DNA of 64,000 nt, from positions 2,914,001 through 2,978,000 of the forward strand of contig NZ_JAFBBW010000001.1 of NCBI RefSeq assembly GCF_016907355.1, given 5' to 3'. This DNA is from Agromyces aurantiacus. GTDB taxonomy: Bacteria > Actinomycetota > Actinomycetes > Actinomycetales > Microbacteriaceae. A program made the translations under genes and the position numbers. The notes below the pieces were generated by a model. It made no database searches. It saw only the letters and a program-made list of their open reading frames with translations, and had not been told where the DNA came from. Positions 24,606-33,682 of this stretch are shown one piece after another; position 1 is the first letter of the stretch; each line of letters opens with the position of its first letter.

Positions 24606-25600
24606 GAGGTCGACCACGGGAGCGACGAGTCCAGCGGACCGCCGTACCAGCGCTCGAGCATCCAGCGCGCGATCGACGACCCGCCGGGCAGCGCCACGCG
24701 GCCGAGCGCCGCCGTGATCTCGTCGCGGGAGAACCAACGCAGCTCGAGGATCTCCTCGCCGTCGGGCACCGCGACGACCGATGCGCCGTCGGCGACGCGC
24801 GCCCGGAAGGCGCACATGAGGCTCGCGGGGAACGGCCACGGCTGCGATCCCAGGTACTCCACGCGGTCGACCGCGAGCCCCGTCTCCTCGGCGATCTCGC
24901 GCACGACCGCGGCCTCGAGCGACTCGCCGGGCTCGACGAAGCCCGCGAGCACCGAGAAGCGGTCCTGCTGCCACATCGCATTCGAGCCGAGCAGCACCCG
25001 GTCATGGTCGTCGGTGACGATCACGATCACGGCGGGATCGGTGCGCGGGAAGCGCTGGCGATCCTCGGCGAGGCAGCGCCGCGCCCATCCCGACGTGACG
25101 ACCTCGGTCGCGCTGCCGCAGTTCGCGCAGAACGCATGGGTCGCATGCCAGTTCGCAAGCCCGACCGCCTCGATCGCGAGGCCCGCATCGCGGTCGTCGA
25201 GCTCGGTCGCGAGGGCGCGCAGCCCGGCCCAGCGCTCGTGGTCGGCGAGCCCGGCCGCGGCGGCGTCGTCGAGCACCCACGCCTCGATCGGGCTCCCCGG
25301 TGGCAGCGGCCGCCCTGCGCCGTCCGTGCCGGCGTCGAGCGTGCGGCCGAGGTACGCGCGGAGCGCGGGCGCGGGCAGGGTCGACGGATGGCGCAGCCCG
25401 AGCCGTCTCGAGTCGTCGCCGTCGCCGTCGCCGTCGCCGAGGAGCACGCGACCGTCGCGCACGACGAGCACGCGCGCGCGCTCGTCGGCGTCGAACGCCT
25501 CCTGCCGGCCGGGCAGCGTGCGGCTCGCGGCATCGCGGTCGAGGTGCTCGCGAGCGAGCGGCGGTGCATCCGGCCCCTGCAGCGCGTCGGAATCGAGCAC
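24602..25600 (-). CDS. nudC: NAD+/NADH pyrophosphatase (Nudix), NudC
   Basis: 332 aa. Order: an N-terminal NudC-like domain (1-150) with a Gly-Asp repeat at 56-62, a zinc ribbon remnant, and a Nudix domain with the box GFVEPGESLEAAVVREIAEETG (220-241) followed by SQPWPFPAS (252-260), the NADH-pyrophosphatase signature. NudC cleaves NAD(H) and removes NAD caps from RNA. Only three zinc cysteines are present (C158, C161, C176); the fourth position, about residue 179, is Glu. The GTG start has GAGAGGGG in front. It lies head-to-head with the pseudokinase gene and overlaps uvrD2 by 4 nt. Confidence 0.88.
   Translation of the reverse strand: MLDSDALQGPDAPPLAREHLDRDAASRTLPGRQEAFDADERARVLVVRDGRVLLGDGDGDGDDSRRLGLRHPSTLPAPALRAYLGRTLDAGTDGAGRPLPPGSPIEAWVLDDAAAAGLADHERWAGLRALATELDDRDAGLAIEAVGLANWHATHAFCANCGSATEVVTSGWARRCLAEDRQRFPRTDPAVIVIVTDDHDRVLLGSNAMWQQDRFSVLAGFVEPGESLEAAVVREIAEETGLAVDRVEYLGSQPWPFPASLMCAFRARVADGASVVAVPDGEEILELRWFSRDEITAALGRVALPGGSSIARWMLERWYGGPLDSSLPWSTS
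25415..25438 (-). repeat. hexanucleotide repeat (GTCGCC)4 in nudC
   Basis: Four exact GTCGCC units on the plus strand, encoding Gly-Asp pairs in a surface loop of the N-terminal NudC domain. Copy changes keep the frame. Confidence 0.8.
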
Positions 25601-25672
25601 GGTGCCCCTCTCGTGTGCGGCCGGAGTCGTCGGGAAGGCGTGGCGGTCGCCGGGCAGGCGCGAACACCTGCT

Positions 25673-25678
25673 TAGGCT
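25673..25678 (+). promoter_or_regulatory. -10 box TAGGCT, leaderless promoter of the pseudokinase
   Basis: TAGGCT is separated from the ATG at 25686 by 7 nt. Confidence 0.5.
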
Positions 25679-25685
25679 GTGTGCC

Positions 25686-26894
25686 ATGGCCAGACCCCCA
25701 CTCACTCTAGCCGCGTTGGCCACGGCCGCGGTGGCGGGACTCGAGGTGCGGGCGGCCCGGGCGCACACCCGCGGCGCGGGCGGGGCGTTCGACGCCGTCG
25801 AGCTCCACGCCGTCGACGGACGTCGCCTCCTCATCCGCGCGCCGCGCTCGCAGAACGCCGAGTCGGAGCAGTCCGCCGACCTCGTGGCCCTGCGCGCGCT
25901 GACGCCCGGCATCCGTTCCCGGCTGCCCTTCGCGGTGCCCCAGTACGTGGGGCAGGCGCCGATCGGCCCGACCCGCGCGATCGTGACCGAGTTCATCCCC
26001 GGTGCGATGCGGTCGGCCGACGAGCTGACCGCCAACCCGCCGCTCGCCGCCGAGATCGGCCGCGCGATCGCCGCGATCCACGCCCTCCCGGCCGGGTTCG
26101 TCGGCGAGGCCGGCCTGCCCCGCCACACCGCCGCCGAGGCGCGGGAGTCGGTGGTCGCCGTGATCGACCGGGCGGCCGACACCGGCCGCCTGCCGGCCGC
26201 ACTCGTGCGCCGCTGGGAGGAGGCCACCGACGACGAGACGCTGTGGCGGTTCGCGCCGACCGTCGTGAACGGCCAGCTCGGCGCCGAGTCGTTCCTCATC
26301 GAGGGCGACCGCGTCTCGGGCGTCGTGGGCTGGTCGGGGCTCGCCGTCGATGATCCCGCGCGCGACCTGCACTGGCTGCTCACCTCGACCGGGGCCGCCG
26401 CCGAGGAGGCGCTCGCGGCCTACGTGACCGCACGCTCGGGCGGAGCGGACGCCGAGCTCGCGCGCCGTGCGCTCCTGCATGCCGAGCTCGAGCTCGCGCG
26501 CTGGCTCCTGCACGGCGTCGACACGCGCGACGACGCGGTCGTCGAGGATGCGGTCGGGCTGCTCGACGGCTTGGTCGCGAGCGTGCACGACCTCTCGTCG
26601 GAGCCGCTCACGAGCGACACGGGGCCGATCCTCGCCGTCGACGAGGTCGAGCGCCTGCTCGACGAGACCCCTCGCGACGTGGTCGGCCGCGAGTCCGGGG
26701 CGACCATGCTCACCGACAGCTACGACATCGAGGAGCTGCGACGCCACCTCGACGGTGAGGGGGCTGCCGACCGCGCCGAGCAGCCGGCCGGCTCGCCGCC
26801 GCTCGACGCGACCGCGCCCATCCCCCTCGACCTCAGCGACTGGGGCGACGCGAAACCGCCCGCCGAGGGGAACGCGCGCGGCCGGAGCGCCTGA
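25686..26894 (+). CDS. APH-fold phosphotransferase homologue lacking catalytic residues (pseudokinase)
   Basis: 402 aa. The fold of aminoglycoside/macrolide phosphotransferases is recognisable: nucleotide-side strands (AVELHAVDGRRLLIRAPRS), a hinge (RAIVTEFIPG, 97-106), a helix with AIHALP, then the catalytic region. The catalytic loop expected as HGDxxxxN reads N195-G196-Q197-xxxx-S202, and the metal-binding Asp expected in the (V/I)DW strand is G215 (SGVVGWSGLAVDDPARDL). Base, metal ligand and Asn are therefore all absent, so phosphoryl transfer is very unlikely. The C-terminal 130 residues are acidic and partly disordered. It sits where mycobacteria carry an atypical kinase (Rv3197) in the same block. 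Confidence 0.75.
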   Translation: MARPPLTLAALATAAVAGLEVRAARAHTRGAGGAFDAVELHAVDGRRLLIRAPRSQNAESEQSADLVALRALTPGIRSRLPFAVPQYVGQAPIGPTRAIVTEFIPGAMRSADELTANPPLAAEIGRAIAAIHALPAGFVGEAGLPRHTAAEARESVVAVIDRAADTGRLPAALVRRWEEATDDETLWRFAPTVVNGQLGAESFLIEGDRVSGVVGWSGLAVDDPARDLHWLLTSTGAAAEEALAAYVTARSGGADAELARRALLHAELELARWLLHGVDTRDDAVVEDAVGLLDGLVASVHDLSSEPLTSDTGPILAVDEVERLLDETPRDVVGRESGATMLTDSYDIEELRRHLDGEGAADRAEQPAGSPPLDATAPIPLDLSDWGDAKPPAEGNARGRSA

Positions 26895-26906
26895 CGCTCG
26901 AGTGCC

Positions 26907-29900
26907 TCACGACTCGACGACCGCGTCGCGCACCGCCGTGGGCACGACCGAGCTCCCGAGCTCCGCCGCAGCGGCCACCGCCGCGGCCGACGCCGCGGAG
27001 CGCGCGGCGACGCCGGCCCACGCCCGACGGATGGCCGCCTCGTCGTAGAGCCGGTCGGGCCGGAGCACGAGGTCGTCCTCGACGTAGTAGAACACGGCGT
27101 CGATCGCCTCGGCGGGCACGTCCGCCCACCGCGCGTACGCGAGGCGGTAGAGCGCCAGCTGCGTCTGGCGCAGCTCGAGCTCGCGCTCGTCCCGCGGCGC
27201 CGCACCGGTCTTCCAGTCGACCACCTGGTAGCGGATGCCGCGCCGCCCCGGCTCGGACCCGGGGTCGACCTCGTACACCGCGTCGAGCTTGCACACGAAC
27301 ACGTGCTCGTCGAGTGGCAGGTGCAGTTCGAGCTCGACCGCGACCGGCCGCCGGTCGGCCCATTCGGAGGCGGCGAACGTGGCACGCAGCCGTTCGAGGC
27401 GCGACTCGACCGGATCGTCGACGAGGTCGTCGGCGGACTCGGCATCGAGGCCGAAGTCGAGGTCGAGGGCGTCGAGATCGTCGGCGCCGCCCGCGACCGG
27501 CGCGGGGCCGCCGGCGCCGGCCGGGCCGCCGATGGAGCGCTGCTCGACCCAGGCGTGGAAGAGCGTGCCGATGCGCGTCGCGCGATACGGCCGCTGCGGC
27601 ATCGGGCGCGAGAGCTCGGCGGCCACGGCGTCGGGGTCGTCGACGTAGTCCTTGAACCGCGACGCCGGCACACGGGTGGGCACCGCCGCGCCCGTGCGCC
27701 CGGCGGCACGCCGGCGACGCTCCTCGAGCAGCATCCGGATCTCGTCGGCGAGCACCGGCCCGATGCCGGCGCCGCTCGGCCCCGCGGCGGCCTCGCGCAC
27801 CGCGTCGGCCGCGCGGATGATCGCGGGGCGCCGCACGCCGAGCGGGTCGAGCGGCCAGCTCACGCGCGAGGCCTCGGCCGTGCGCGGGTTCTCGGGCTCC
27901 TCGGGTGCGGCCGGCAGTGCGGCCGGATCGGCCACGCCCACCAGGACGAGCTCGCGCAGGAACGTGCTCGGCGGCCGCGGCGACTTCTGCGTCGCCCACC
28001 ACGACCCGGTGAGCAGGAGCTCGGCCCGGGCGCGGGTGACGCCCACGTACGCCAGTCGCCGCTCCTCCTCGGCGTGCCGTTCGCGGTTCTCGGCCGCGTA
28101 GGCGCGCACGGACTCGTCGAACTCGGCCTGGCTCTGCACGCCGCGCCAGGCGAGCTCGGGGATCTCGTCGCGGTCGCCGCGGAACTCGTCGGGCAGCATG
28201 CCGAACGCGAGCCAGCCCTTGCCGCTGCGCGGCTTCGAGGGCAGCTCGTCCTCGACCAGGCGCGGGATCGCGACGAGATCCCACTCGAGGCCCTTCGAGC
28301 CGTGGATCGAGAGGACCTGCACGGCGCCGGGTTCGGGGTCGTCCTGTCGGGGGCTCAGCCGGTCGCGCTGCTCGGCCTCGGTCAGCCAGCCGAGGAAGGC
28401 GCCCAGCGTGGCGTGCTCGGCCGTGTCGACGAAGCCCGCGACGAGATCGTCGAACGTCTCGAGGCTCGCCGCGCCGAGCGGCTGCGCCGGGTTGGCGGCG
28501 ACCTCGATGTCGAGCAGGAGCTCCTGCTGCACGAGCGTCACGAAGTCGACGAGCCCGAGCCCGGCGCGGCGCCGCAGCGACTGCAGCTGCGCGCCCGCGC
28601 GACGCAGCCGGGCGAGGCCCTCGGACGTGAACCCCGCGAGCGCCCGGTGCTCGTCGGGCGCCGTGAGCACGAAGTCGAGCGCGTCGACGATCGACGGAGA
28701 CTCGTCGGGCGCGATCGACCCGCGGATGCCCTGGCGCACCTCGTCGGCGAGGCGGCGCGTCGCGAGGTCGCGCTCGGCGAGCCATCGGGCGAGCGCGCCG
28801 AGCGCGGCGAGGTCGGCCGTGCCGACACGCCATCGCGCGCCCCCGAGCAGGCGCAGCAGCTCGGAGCCGGCGGTGGGGTCGTGCACCACGCGGAGCGCGC
28901 AGACCAGGTCGGCGATGACGGGCTGGTCGAGGAGCCCCGCCACGCCGAGCACGTGCACCGGCACGCCGCGCTCGCGCAGGGCTGCGGCGAAGAGGTCGAC
29001 ATGGGTGAAGGTGCGGCACAGCAGCGCGCCCGTCCGCCCGCCGGGCCGCATGCGCTCGGCGAACCAGGAGGCGACCGCGGCGGCCTCGGCGTCGATCGTC
29101 TCGTGCCAGGAGATCTCGAGCCGGCCCGGCCCGGCGAACGGCGACGGCCGCAACGGCGACTTGGCGATGCCCGCGTCGAGCGGCGCGATGAGGGCGTTCG
29201 CCGCCTCGAGCACGATGACGGGGTTGCGCCAGCTCGTCGAGAGGTCGTAGGCCTGCGCCGAGCCCGAGGGCGCGAAGTCGGACGCGAACCGGGCGAGGTT
29301 CGCCGCGCTCGCGCCGCGCCATCCGTAGATCGACTGGTCGGGGTCGCCGACCGCCATCACCGGATGGCCCCGGAACAGCGTCGCGAGCAGGCGCGTCTGC
29401 ACGACGCTCGTGTCCTGGTACTCGTCGAGGAGCACGGTCGCGTACCGCTCGCGGTGCGCCTCGGCCACCTCGGGATGCGCCGTGCAGATCTGCAGCGCGA
29501 GGGCGACCTGGTCGGAAAACTCGACCACGCCTCGGCGCTGCTTGGCCGCGGCGTATGCGTCGGCGAGATCGAGCAGCGGCGGCAGCGCGTCGACGACGCC
29601 GAGGGCCGAGACGAAGCTCTCGAACGGCGTGCGCTTGCGGGGCGCCTCGATCGGCAGGTCGGCCATCGCGAGGAACTCGCGGGCGAACGCGCGGACGTCG
29701 CCGCTGTCGGTCACGTTCTCGGCGAGCGCGCGGCTGAGGCTCAGCACCGCGCCGGTGACGCGGTCGAGCGAGGCGTCGAGCTCGACGAGCCGGTCGTCGG
29801 CCGATGCGGCGACGATGCTGCGCGCGAGCTGCCATGCCGCGGCCTCGCCGAGGATCGCCGCGTCGGGCTCGCGGCCGATACGCAGCGCGTGCTCGCGGTA

Positions 29901-30269
29901 GATCGCGCCCGCGAAGGCGTTGTACGTGAAGACGGCGGCGGACTCGAGCGGGTCGAGCCGCACGTCGGCGATGCCCTCGGCGACGAGCTGTGCGACGCGT
30001 TCGCGCACGCGCTCGGCGAGCTCGCCGGCGGCCTTGCGCGTGAAGGTGAGGCCGAGCACCTCGGGCACGTCGACCAGCCCGTTGGCGAGCAGCCACACCA
30101 CTCGGTTGGCCATCGTCTCGGTCTTGCCGCTGCCGGCACCCGCCACGACGATGCTCTGGCCGTGCGGGTCGGCCTCGATCACGGCGCGCTGCTCGGGCGT
30201 GGGCTCGTGCAGCCCGAGGCGGCGGGCGATCTCGCCGGCGCCGATCCGCGCGGTGCGGGGCGCGCTCAT
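26907..30269 (-). CDS. adnB: AdnB-like helicase-nuclease subunit
   Basis: 1120 aa. The N-terminal UvrD-type motor is complete: GAGSGKT (44-50), TFTRKAAGELAERVRER, VLLDEYQDTSVVQTRLL, VGDPDQSIYGWRGASAANL, LSTSWRN, SIHGSKGLEWDLVAIPRL and LAYVGVTRARAELLLTG. The C-terminal RecB-type nuclease has KLDAVYEVD, VDWKTG (metal ligands) and QTQLALYRLAY. With AdnA it forms the actinobacterial end-resection machine for double-strand breaks. The intact motor and second position mark it as AdnB. ATGA overlap with adnA. Confidence 0.9.
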   Translation of the reverse strand: MSAPRTARIGAGEIARRLGLHEPTPEQRAVIEADPHGQSIVVAGAGSGKTETMANRVVWLLANGLVDVPEVLGLTFTRKAAGELAERVRERVAQLVAEGIADVRLDPLESAAVFTYNAFAGAIYREHALRIGREPDAAILGEAAAWQLARSIVAASADDRLVELDASLDRVTGAVLSLSRALAENVTDSGDVRAFAREFLAMADLPIEAPRKRTPFESFVSALGVVDALPPLLDLADAYAAAKQRRGVVEFSDQVALALQICTAHPEVAEAHRERYATVLLDEYQDTSVVQTRLLATLFRGHPVMAVGDPDQSIYGWRGASAANLARFASDFAPSGSAQAYDLSTSWRNPVIVLEAANALIAPLDAGIAKSPLRPSPFAGPGRLEISWHETIDAEAAAVASWFAERMRPGGRTGALLCRTFTHVDLFAAALRERGVPVHVLGVAGLLDQPVIADLVCALRVVHDPTAGSELLRLLGGARWRVGTADLAALGALARWLAERDLATRRLADEVRQGIRGSIAPDESPSIVDALDFVLTAPDEHRALAGFTSEGLARLRRAGAQLQSLRRRAGLGLVDFVTLVQQELLLDIEVAANPAQPLGAASLETFDDLVAGFVDTAEHATLGAFLGWLTEAEQRDRLSPRQDDPEPGAVQVLSIHGSKGLEWDLVAIPRLVEDELPSKPRSGKGWLAFGMLPDEFRGDRDEIPELAWRGVQSQAEFDESVRAYAAENRERHAEEERRLAYVGVTRARAELLLTGSWWATQKSPRPPSTFLRELVLVGVADPAALPAAPEEPENPRTAEASRVSWPLDPLGVRRPAIIRAADAVREAAAGPSGAGIGPVLADEIRMLLEERRRRAAGRTGAAVPTRVPASRFKDYVDDPDAVAAELSRPMPQRPYRATRIGTLFHAWVEQRSIGGPAGAGGPAPVAGGADDLDALDLDFGLDAESADDLVDDPVESRLERLRATFAASEWADRRPVAVELELHLPLDEHVFVCKLDAVYEVDPGSEPGRRGIRYQVVDWKTGAAPRDERELELRQTQLALYRLAYARWADVPAEAIDAVFYYVEDDLVLRPDRLYDEAAIRRAWAGVAARSAASAAAVAAAAELGSSVVPTAVRDAVVES

Positions 30270-33200
30270 GCCGAGACCGCCGGAACCAGGTGCACGCGGT
30301 ACCGCCAGTCGCCGAAGCGCGACCCGTGCGCCAGCTCGACGGGCGACTCGAAGGCCGCGCCGGCCATGATCCGCGCCACCTCGTCGAGCCGCTCGCGGAA
30401 CGCCGCCTCGGCCTCGTCGTCGAACGGCTGCTGCGCCCGCTCGGTGTAGAGCCGACCGCCGACCGGGCGGGCCACGTACACGAGCTTCGCGCCGCCGAAC
30501 CGCCCAGCGTTCGGCAGCACGCCCGCGCGCGCAGCGAGCTGGTACGCGGCCAGCTGCGGGTGCGCGGCGGTCTGCGCTGCGGTCGGCGGCGTCCGGCCGG
30601 TCTTGAGGTCGACGATCACGGTGGTGCCGTCGGGCGAGGCCTCGACGCGGTCGATCGTGCCGCTGATGCGCACGCGGCCGAGCACGAGCGTGAACCGCCC
30701 CTCGGCGCCCAGCACCACGACGCCGTCGTCGGCGGCGTTGCGCAGGTAGTCGGCGGCGCCCTCGGTCATGCGGCGGGCGCCGCGGCGCTCGCGCTCGGCG
30801 ACCCAGCCCGCGTCGAACCGGAGATCGCGCCAGCGCCGCTCGACCGACGCCCACAGCGTCTCGACGTCGACCTCGCCCTCGCTCGCGGCCGCCTCTTCGA
30901 CGACCGCATGCACGATGGTGCCGATCGAGGCTGCGAGACCCGATGGAGGCTGCGCGACGTGATCGACGAACCATCCGAGCGGCGATTCCTCGACCCGGTC
31001 GATCTGCGACGGCGAGACCGGGACGAGCGCCTCGGGGTCGCCGTCGAGGTCGACGAGCGGCGCGGTCGTGGTCGGCTCGGCCAGCCCGTACCAGTCGTCG
31101 GGATGCGCGCCGGGCACGCCCTGCTCGGCCAGGAGTGCGAGGGCGGCCGCGGCCTCGCGGTCGCCGGCCGACGCATCGCGGCGCAGGGCTCCGACGAGCC
31201 CCCGCAGGTGCAGCGGCCGCCGCCGGCGCGTCGCGACGCGCGCCGGCGCGAAGCCCATCAGCACCGACGGCTGCTCGTCGTCGGTCGCGGTGCAGGCGAG
31301 CACCACCTGGCGCCGCGCCCGAGAGATCGCGAGCGCGAAGAGCCGCAGCTCGTCGGCGCGCACCGCGGCCCTCACCGCCGAGGCGCTCTCGGGCTCGGGC
31401 AACGGAGCACCAGCCCGCACGGCGGCCGCCGCGCGACCGAGGGCGCCGGCGTGGAGCAGCGTGCCCCGCGGCCGGAGGTTCGGCCACACGCCGTCCTGCA
31501 GGCCCGCGACGACCACGACGTCGAACTCGCGGCCGATGAGCGCCGGCGGCGTGGCGAGCACCACGGCGTCGGCGCCGCGCTCGGGCGCGAGCGAGTCCTC
31601 GGGCAGCGCGTTCTGCCGCATCTCGTCGACGAAGCGGCGCGCGGGCGCGCCCGGCTCCCGCTCGACGAAGCGACGCGCGGCGGCGAACAGGGCCACGACG
31701 GCGTCGATCGAACGGTTCGCCTCGTCGGCGAGCACGCCGCTGCCGGCGGCCTGCGCCGCCCACTCCGCCTCGAGCCCGCTGTCGTGCCAGAGCAGCCACA
31801 GCAGTTCCTCGACGGTGGCCCCGCGTGCCGCCGACCGGCGGGCGGAGTCGAGCAGGGCGGCGAGGCGCCCCGCGCGCCGGCCGGACGGCGCGTCGATCGT
31901 GGCGAAGCCGCCCGGCACGCCGAGCGCCTCGACGAGCAGCTCGTCGGCGCTGCGCACCCCGCCCGCCGCGAGCTCCTCGTGGCGCAGCGCGAGCCGCAGG
32001 CGCCGGAGCCCGACGCGGTCGAGCCGGCCGAGCGGACCGGTGAGCAGCGCGGTCGCCGACTCGGGCGAGAGCGGCTCGAGGCCGAGCACGCACGACGCGG
32101 CCGCGAGCAGCGCCGCCGAACCGGGGGCATCGCGCAGCGCCGTGCGCGCGACGCCGCCCGACACCGGCACGTCGGCCGCGGCGAGCGCGCGCGCGAACGA
32201 CGGGATCTCGGCACCCGAGCGGAGCACGACCGCCATGGCCGACCACGGCACGCCGTCGAGCAGGTGGCGCTCGCGCAGGAGGGTCGCCACCTGTGCGCCC
32301 TCGGCCCCGGGCGAGGACGCCTCGATGCCGACGACCGGCTCGAGCGGGTCGCCGTCGCGCTCGAGCGCCGCCACGTGCACGGCCGCCCGGTGCGTGCCGC
32401 CGAGCGCCGTGCCGATGTGGGCGGCGACCTGCGCGAACAGCTCGCGGTGCGCGGCGCGGCCGCGGTGCACGACGGGCAGCTCGACCCGGCGCACGTCGCA
32501 CCCGCCGAGGGCCGCCGACAGCGACCCGAGCAGGTCGGCGCGGCCTCCGCGGAATCCGTTGCTCGCGACATCCGGATCGCCGAACGCGACGATCTCGACG
32601 CCGCGCGCGGCGAACGCCCCGAGCAGTGCCGCGCCGCCCTCGGTCGCCTCCTGCGCGTCGTCGACCACGATGAGCCGCAGCCCCGCGAGGGCGCCCAGCG
32701 CGGCCGCATCGCGCGGGTCGTCGAGGCTGCCGCGCACGATCGCGGCGGCGTAGGCGCCGAGCTCGGCCGAGTCGTACTGGGTGGGTCGCAGCTGTTCCTT
32801 CACCTCGGCGTACTCGGCGAGGAAGCGCGCCGCGGCGATCCATTCGGGCCGCTCGGCGCGCCGGCCGAGCTCGGCGAGCTCGGCCGGCCCGACGCCCTGC
32901 TCGACGGCGCGCATCATCAGGTCGCGCAGCTCGGACCGGAACCCGCGGAGCGCGCGCACGTCGGCGGAGAGCGCCTCGGGCCAGTCGGGACCGCCGCCGT
33001 CGAGCGCCTGGGCCTCGAGCAGCTCGCCGATGACCTGGTCGTGCTCGGCGCCCGTGAGGAGCGTGACCGCCCGGCCGGTGCGCGCGCGGACGAGGTCGTA
33101 CGCCACGGCGTTCGCGGTCCGCGCGAGCGCCCCGCGCGTGGTGAGCCCGAGCCGCACGGCGAGCGCGTCGCGCAGGCTCGCCGCCGTGCGCCGCGTGGCC

Positions 33201-33364
33201 GCGAGCATGAGCACCGCGGCGGGGTCGAGCCCGCCCGCCACGCGCTCGGCGACCAGCTCGATCGCGAGCCGGGTCTTGCCCGAGCCGGGCGCCCCGAAGA
33301 CGGCGGCGTGCCCCTCGCCGACGAGGTCGCCGACGGAGCGGACGGGGGGCGCGTCGAGCTGCAT
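30266..33364 (-). CDS. adnA: AdnA-like helicase-nuclease subunit
   Basis: 1032 aa. GAPGSGKT (24-31) is intact, but other motor motifs are degenerate: Walker B is IVVDDAQEATEGG and motif III is FGDPDVASNGFRGG without the usual Gln. The C-terminal nuclease has GTIDRVEAS, VDLKTGRTPPTAAQ and HPQLAAYQLA, all metal ligands present. It is the partner of AdnB; first gene of the pair as in mycobacteria (Rv3202c-Rv3201c). I chose the ATG at 33364, 7 nt after a TACCGT box; the GTG at 33373 overlaps that box. Confidence 0.88.
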   Translation of the reverse strand: MQLDAPPVRSVGDLVGEGHAAVFGAPGSGKTRLAIELVAERVAGGLDPAAVLMLAATRRTAASLRDALAVRLGLTTRGALARTANAVAYDLVRARTGRAVTLLTGAEHDQVIGELLEAQALDGGGPDWPEALSADVRALRGFRSELRDLMMRAVEQGVGPAELAELGRRAERPEWIAAARFLAEYAEVKEQLRPTQYDSAELGAYAAAIVRGSLDDPRDAAALGALAGLRLIVVDDAQEATEGGAALLGAFAARGVEIVAFGDPDVASNGFRGGRADLLGSLSAALGGCDVRRVELPVVHRGRAAHRELFAQVAAHIGTALGGTHRAAVHVAALERDGDPLEPVVGIEASSPGAEGAQVATLLRERHLLDGVPWSAMAVVLRSGAEIPSFARALAAADVPVSGGVARTALRDAPGSAALLAAASCVLGLEPLSPESATALLTGPLGRLDRVGLRRLRLALRHEELAAGGVRSADELLVEALGVPGGFATIDAPSGRRAGRLAALLDSARRSAARGATVEELLWLLWHDSGLEAEWAAQAAGSGVLADEANRSIDAVVALFAAARRFVEREPGAPARRFVDEMRQNALPEDSLAPERGADAVVLATPPALIGREFDVVVVAGLQDGVWPNLRPRGTLLHAGALGRAAAAVRAGAPLPEPESASAVRAAVRADELRLFALAISRARRQVVLACTATDDEQPSVLMGFAPARVATRRRRPLHLRGLVGALRRDASAGDREAAAALALLAEQGVPGAHPDDWYGLAEPTTTAPLVDLDGDPEALVPVSPSQIDRVEESPLGWFVDHVAQPPSGLAASIGTIVHAVVEEAAASEGEVDVETLWASVERRWRDLRFDAGWVAERERRGARRMTEGAADYLRNAADDGVVVLGAEGRFTLVLGRVRISGTIDRVEASPDGTTVIVDLKTGRTPPTAAQTAAHPQLAAYQLAARAGVLPNAGRFGGAKLVYVARPVGGRLYTERAQQPFDDEAEAAFRERLDEVARIMAGAAFESPVELAHGSRFGDWRYRVHLVPAVSA

Positions 33365-33371
33365 GCCGCCC

Positions 33372-33432
33372 ACGGTATCCGTGTCCGCCGACAGTGAACG
33401 TGACGGGGCCCGCCGCCCGCGTGTCGTAGTGT
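33372..33432. promoter_or_regulatory. divergent promoters of adnA and the DUF3107 gene
   Basis: Minus strand TACCGT (33372-33377) lies 7 nt before the adnA ATG (leaderless). Plus strand TAGTGT (33427-33432) lies 25 nt before the DUF3107 GTG, which has a GAAAGG binding site. Confidence 0.5.
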
Positions 33433-33457
33433 GCTGTCAACGACAGAAAGGCGAATC

Positions 33458-33682
33458 GTGGACCTTCGCATCGGCATCCAGAACTCCCCCCGCGAGCTCG
33501 CGTTCGAGACCTCGCAGACGGCGGCGGAGGTCGAGCAGGCCGTCGCCGCGGCACTCTCCGGCCAGGCGCCGGTGCTGCGCCTGACGGACGCGAAGGGCAC
33601 CGTGTACGTGGTCCCCGCCGCGGCCCTCGCCTATGTCGAGATCGGCACCGAAGAGGCGCGCCGCATCGGGTTCGTCGGCTGA
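33458..33682 (+). CDS. DUF3107 domain protein (TB9.4-like)
   Basis: 74 aa, complete small actinobacterial family (Rv3208A type). The opening VDLRIGIQNSPRELAFE, a central helix TAAEVEQAVAAAL and the end VVPAAALAYVEIG are conserved features. A beta-alpha-beta fold, soluble, function unknown; it is generally ATP-independent and found beside adnAB or the DEAD-box helicase. The GTG start is set by GAAAGG 6 nt upstream; a longer in-frame start at 33431 would begin inside the promoter. Its stop overlaps the next ATG (TGATG). Confidence 0.88.
   Translation: MDLRIGIQNSPRELAFETSQTAAEVEQAVAAALSGQAPVLRLTDAKGTVYVVPAAALAYVEIGTEEARRIGFVG

Noticed and set aside
25686..26894. Macrolide or aminoglycoside resistance kinase
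   Set aside because: The catalytic Asp, Asn and metal Asp are all replaced, so resistance by phosphorylation is not supported.
30290..33397. Open plus-strand frame across the whole adnA gene
   Set aside because: An Arg/Glu/Gly-rich shadow of adnA with no recognisable domain; adnA has complete conserved motifs.
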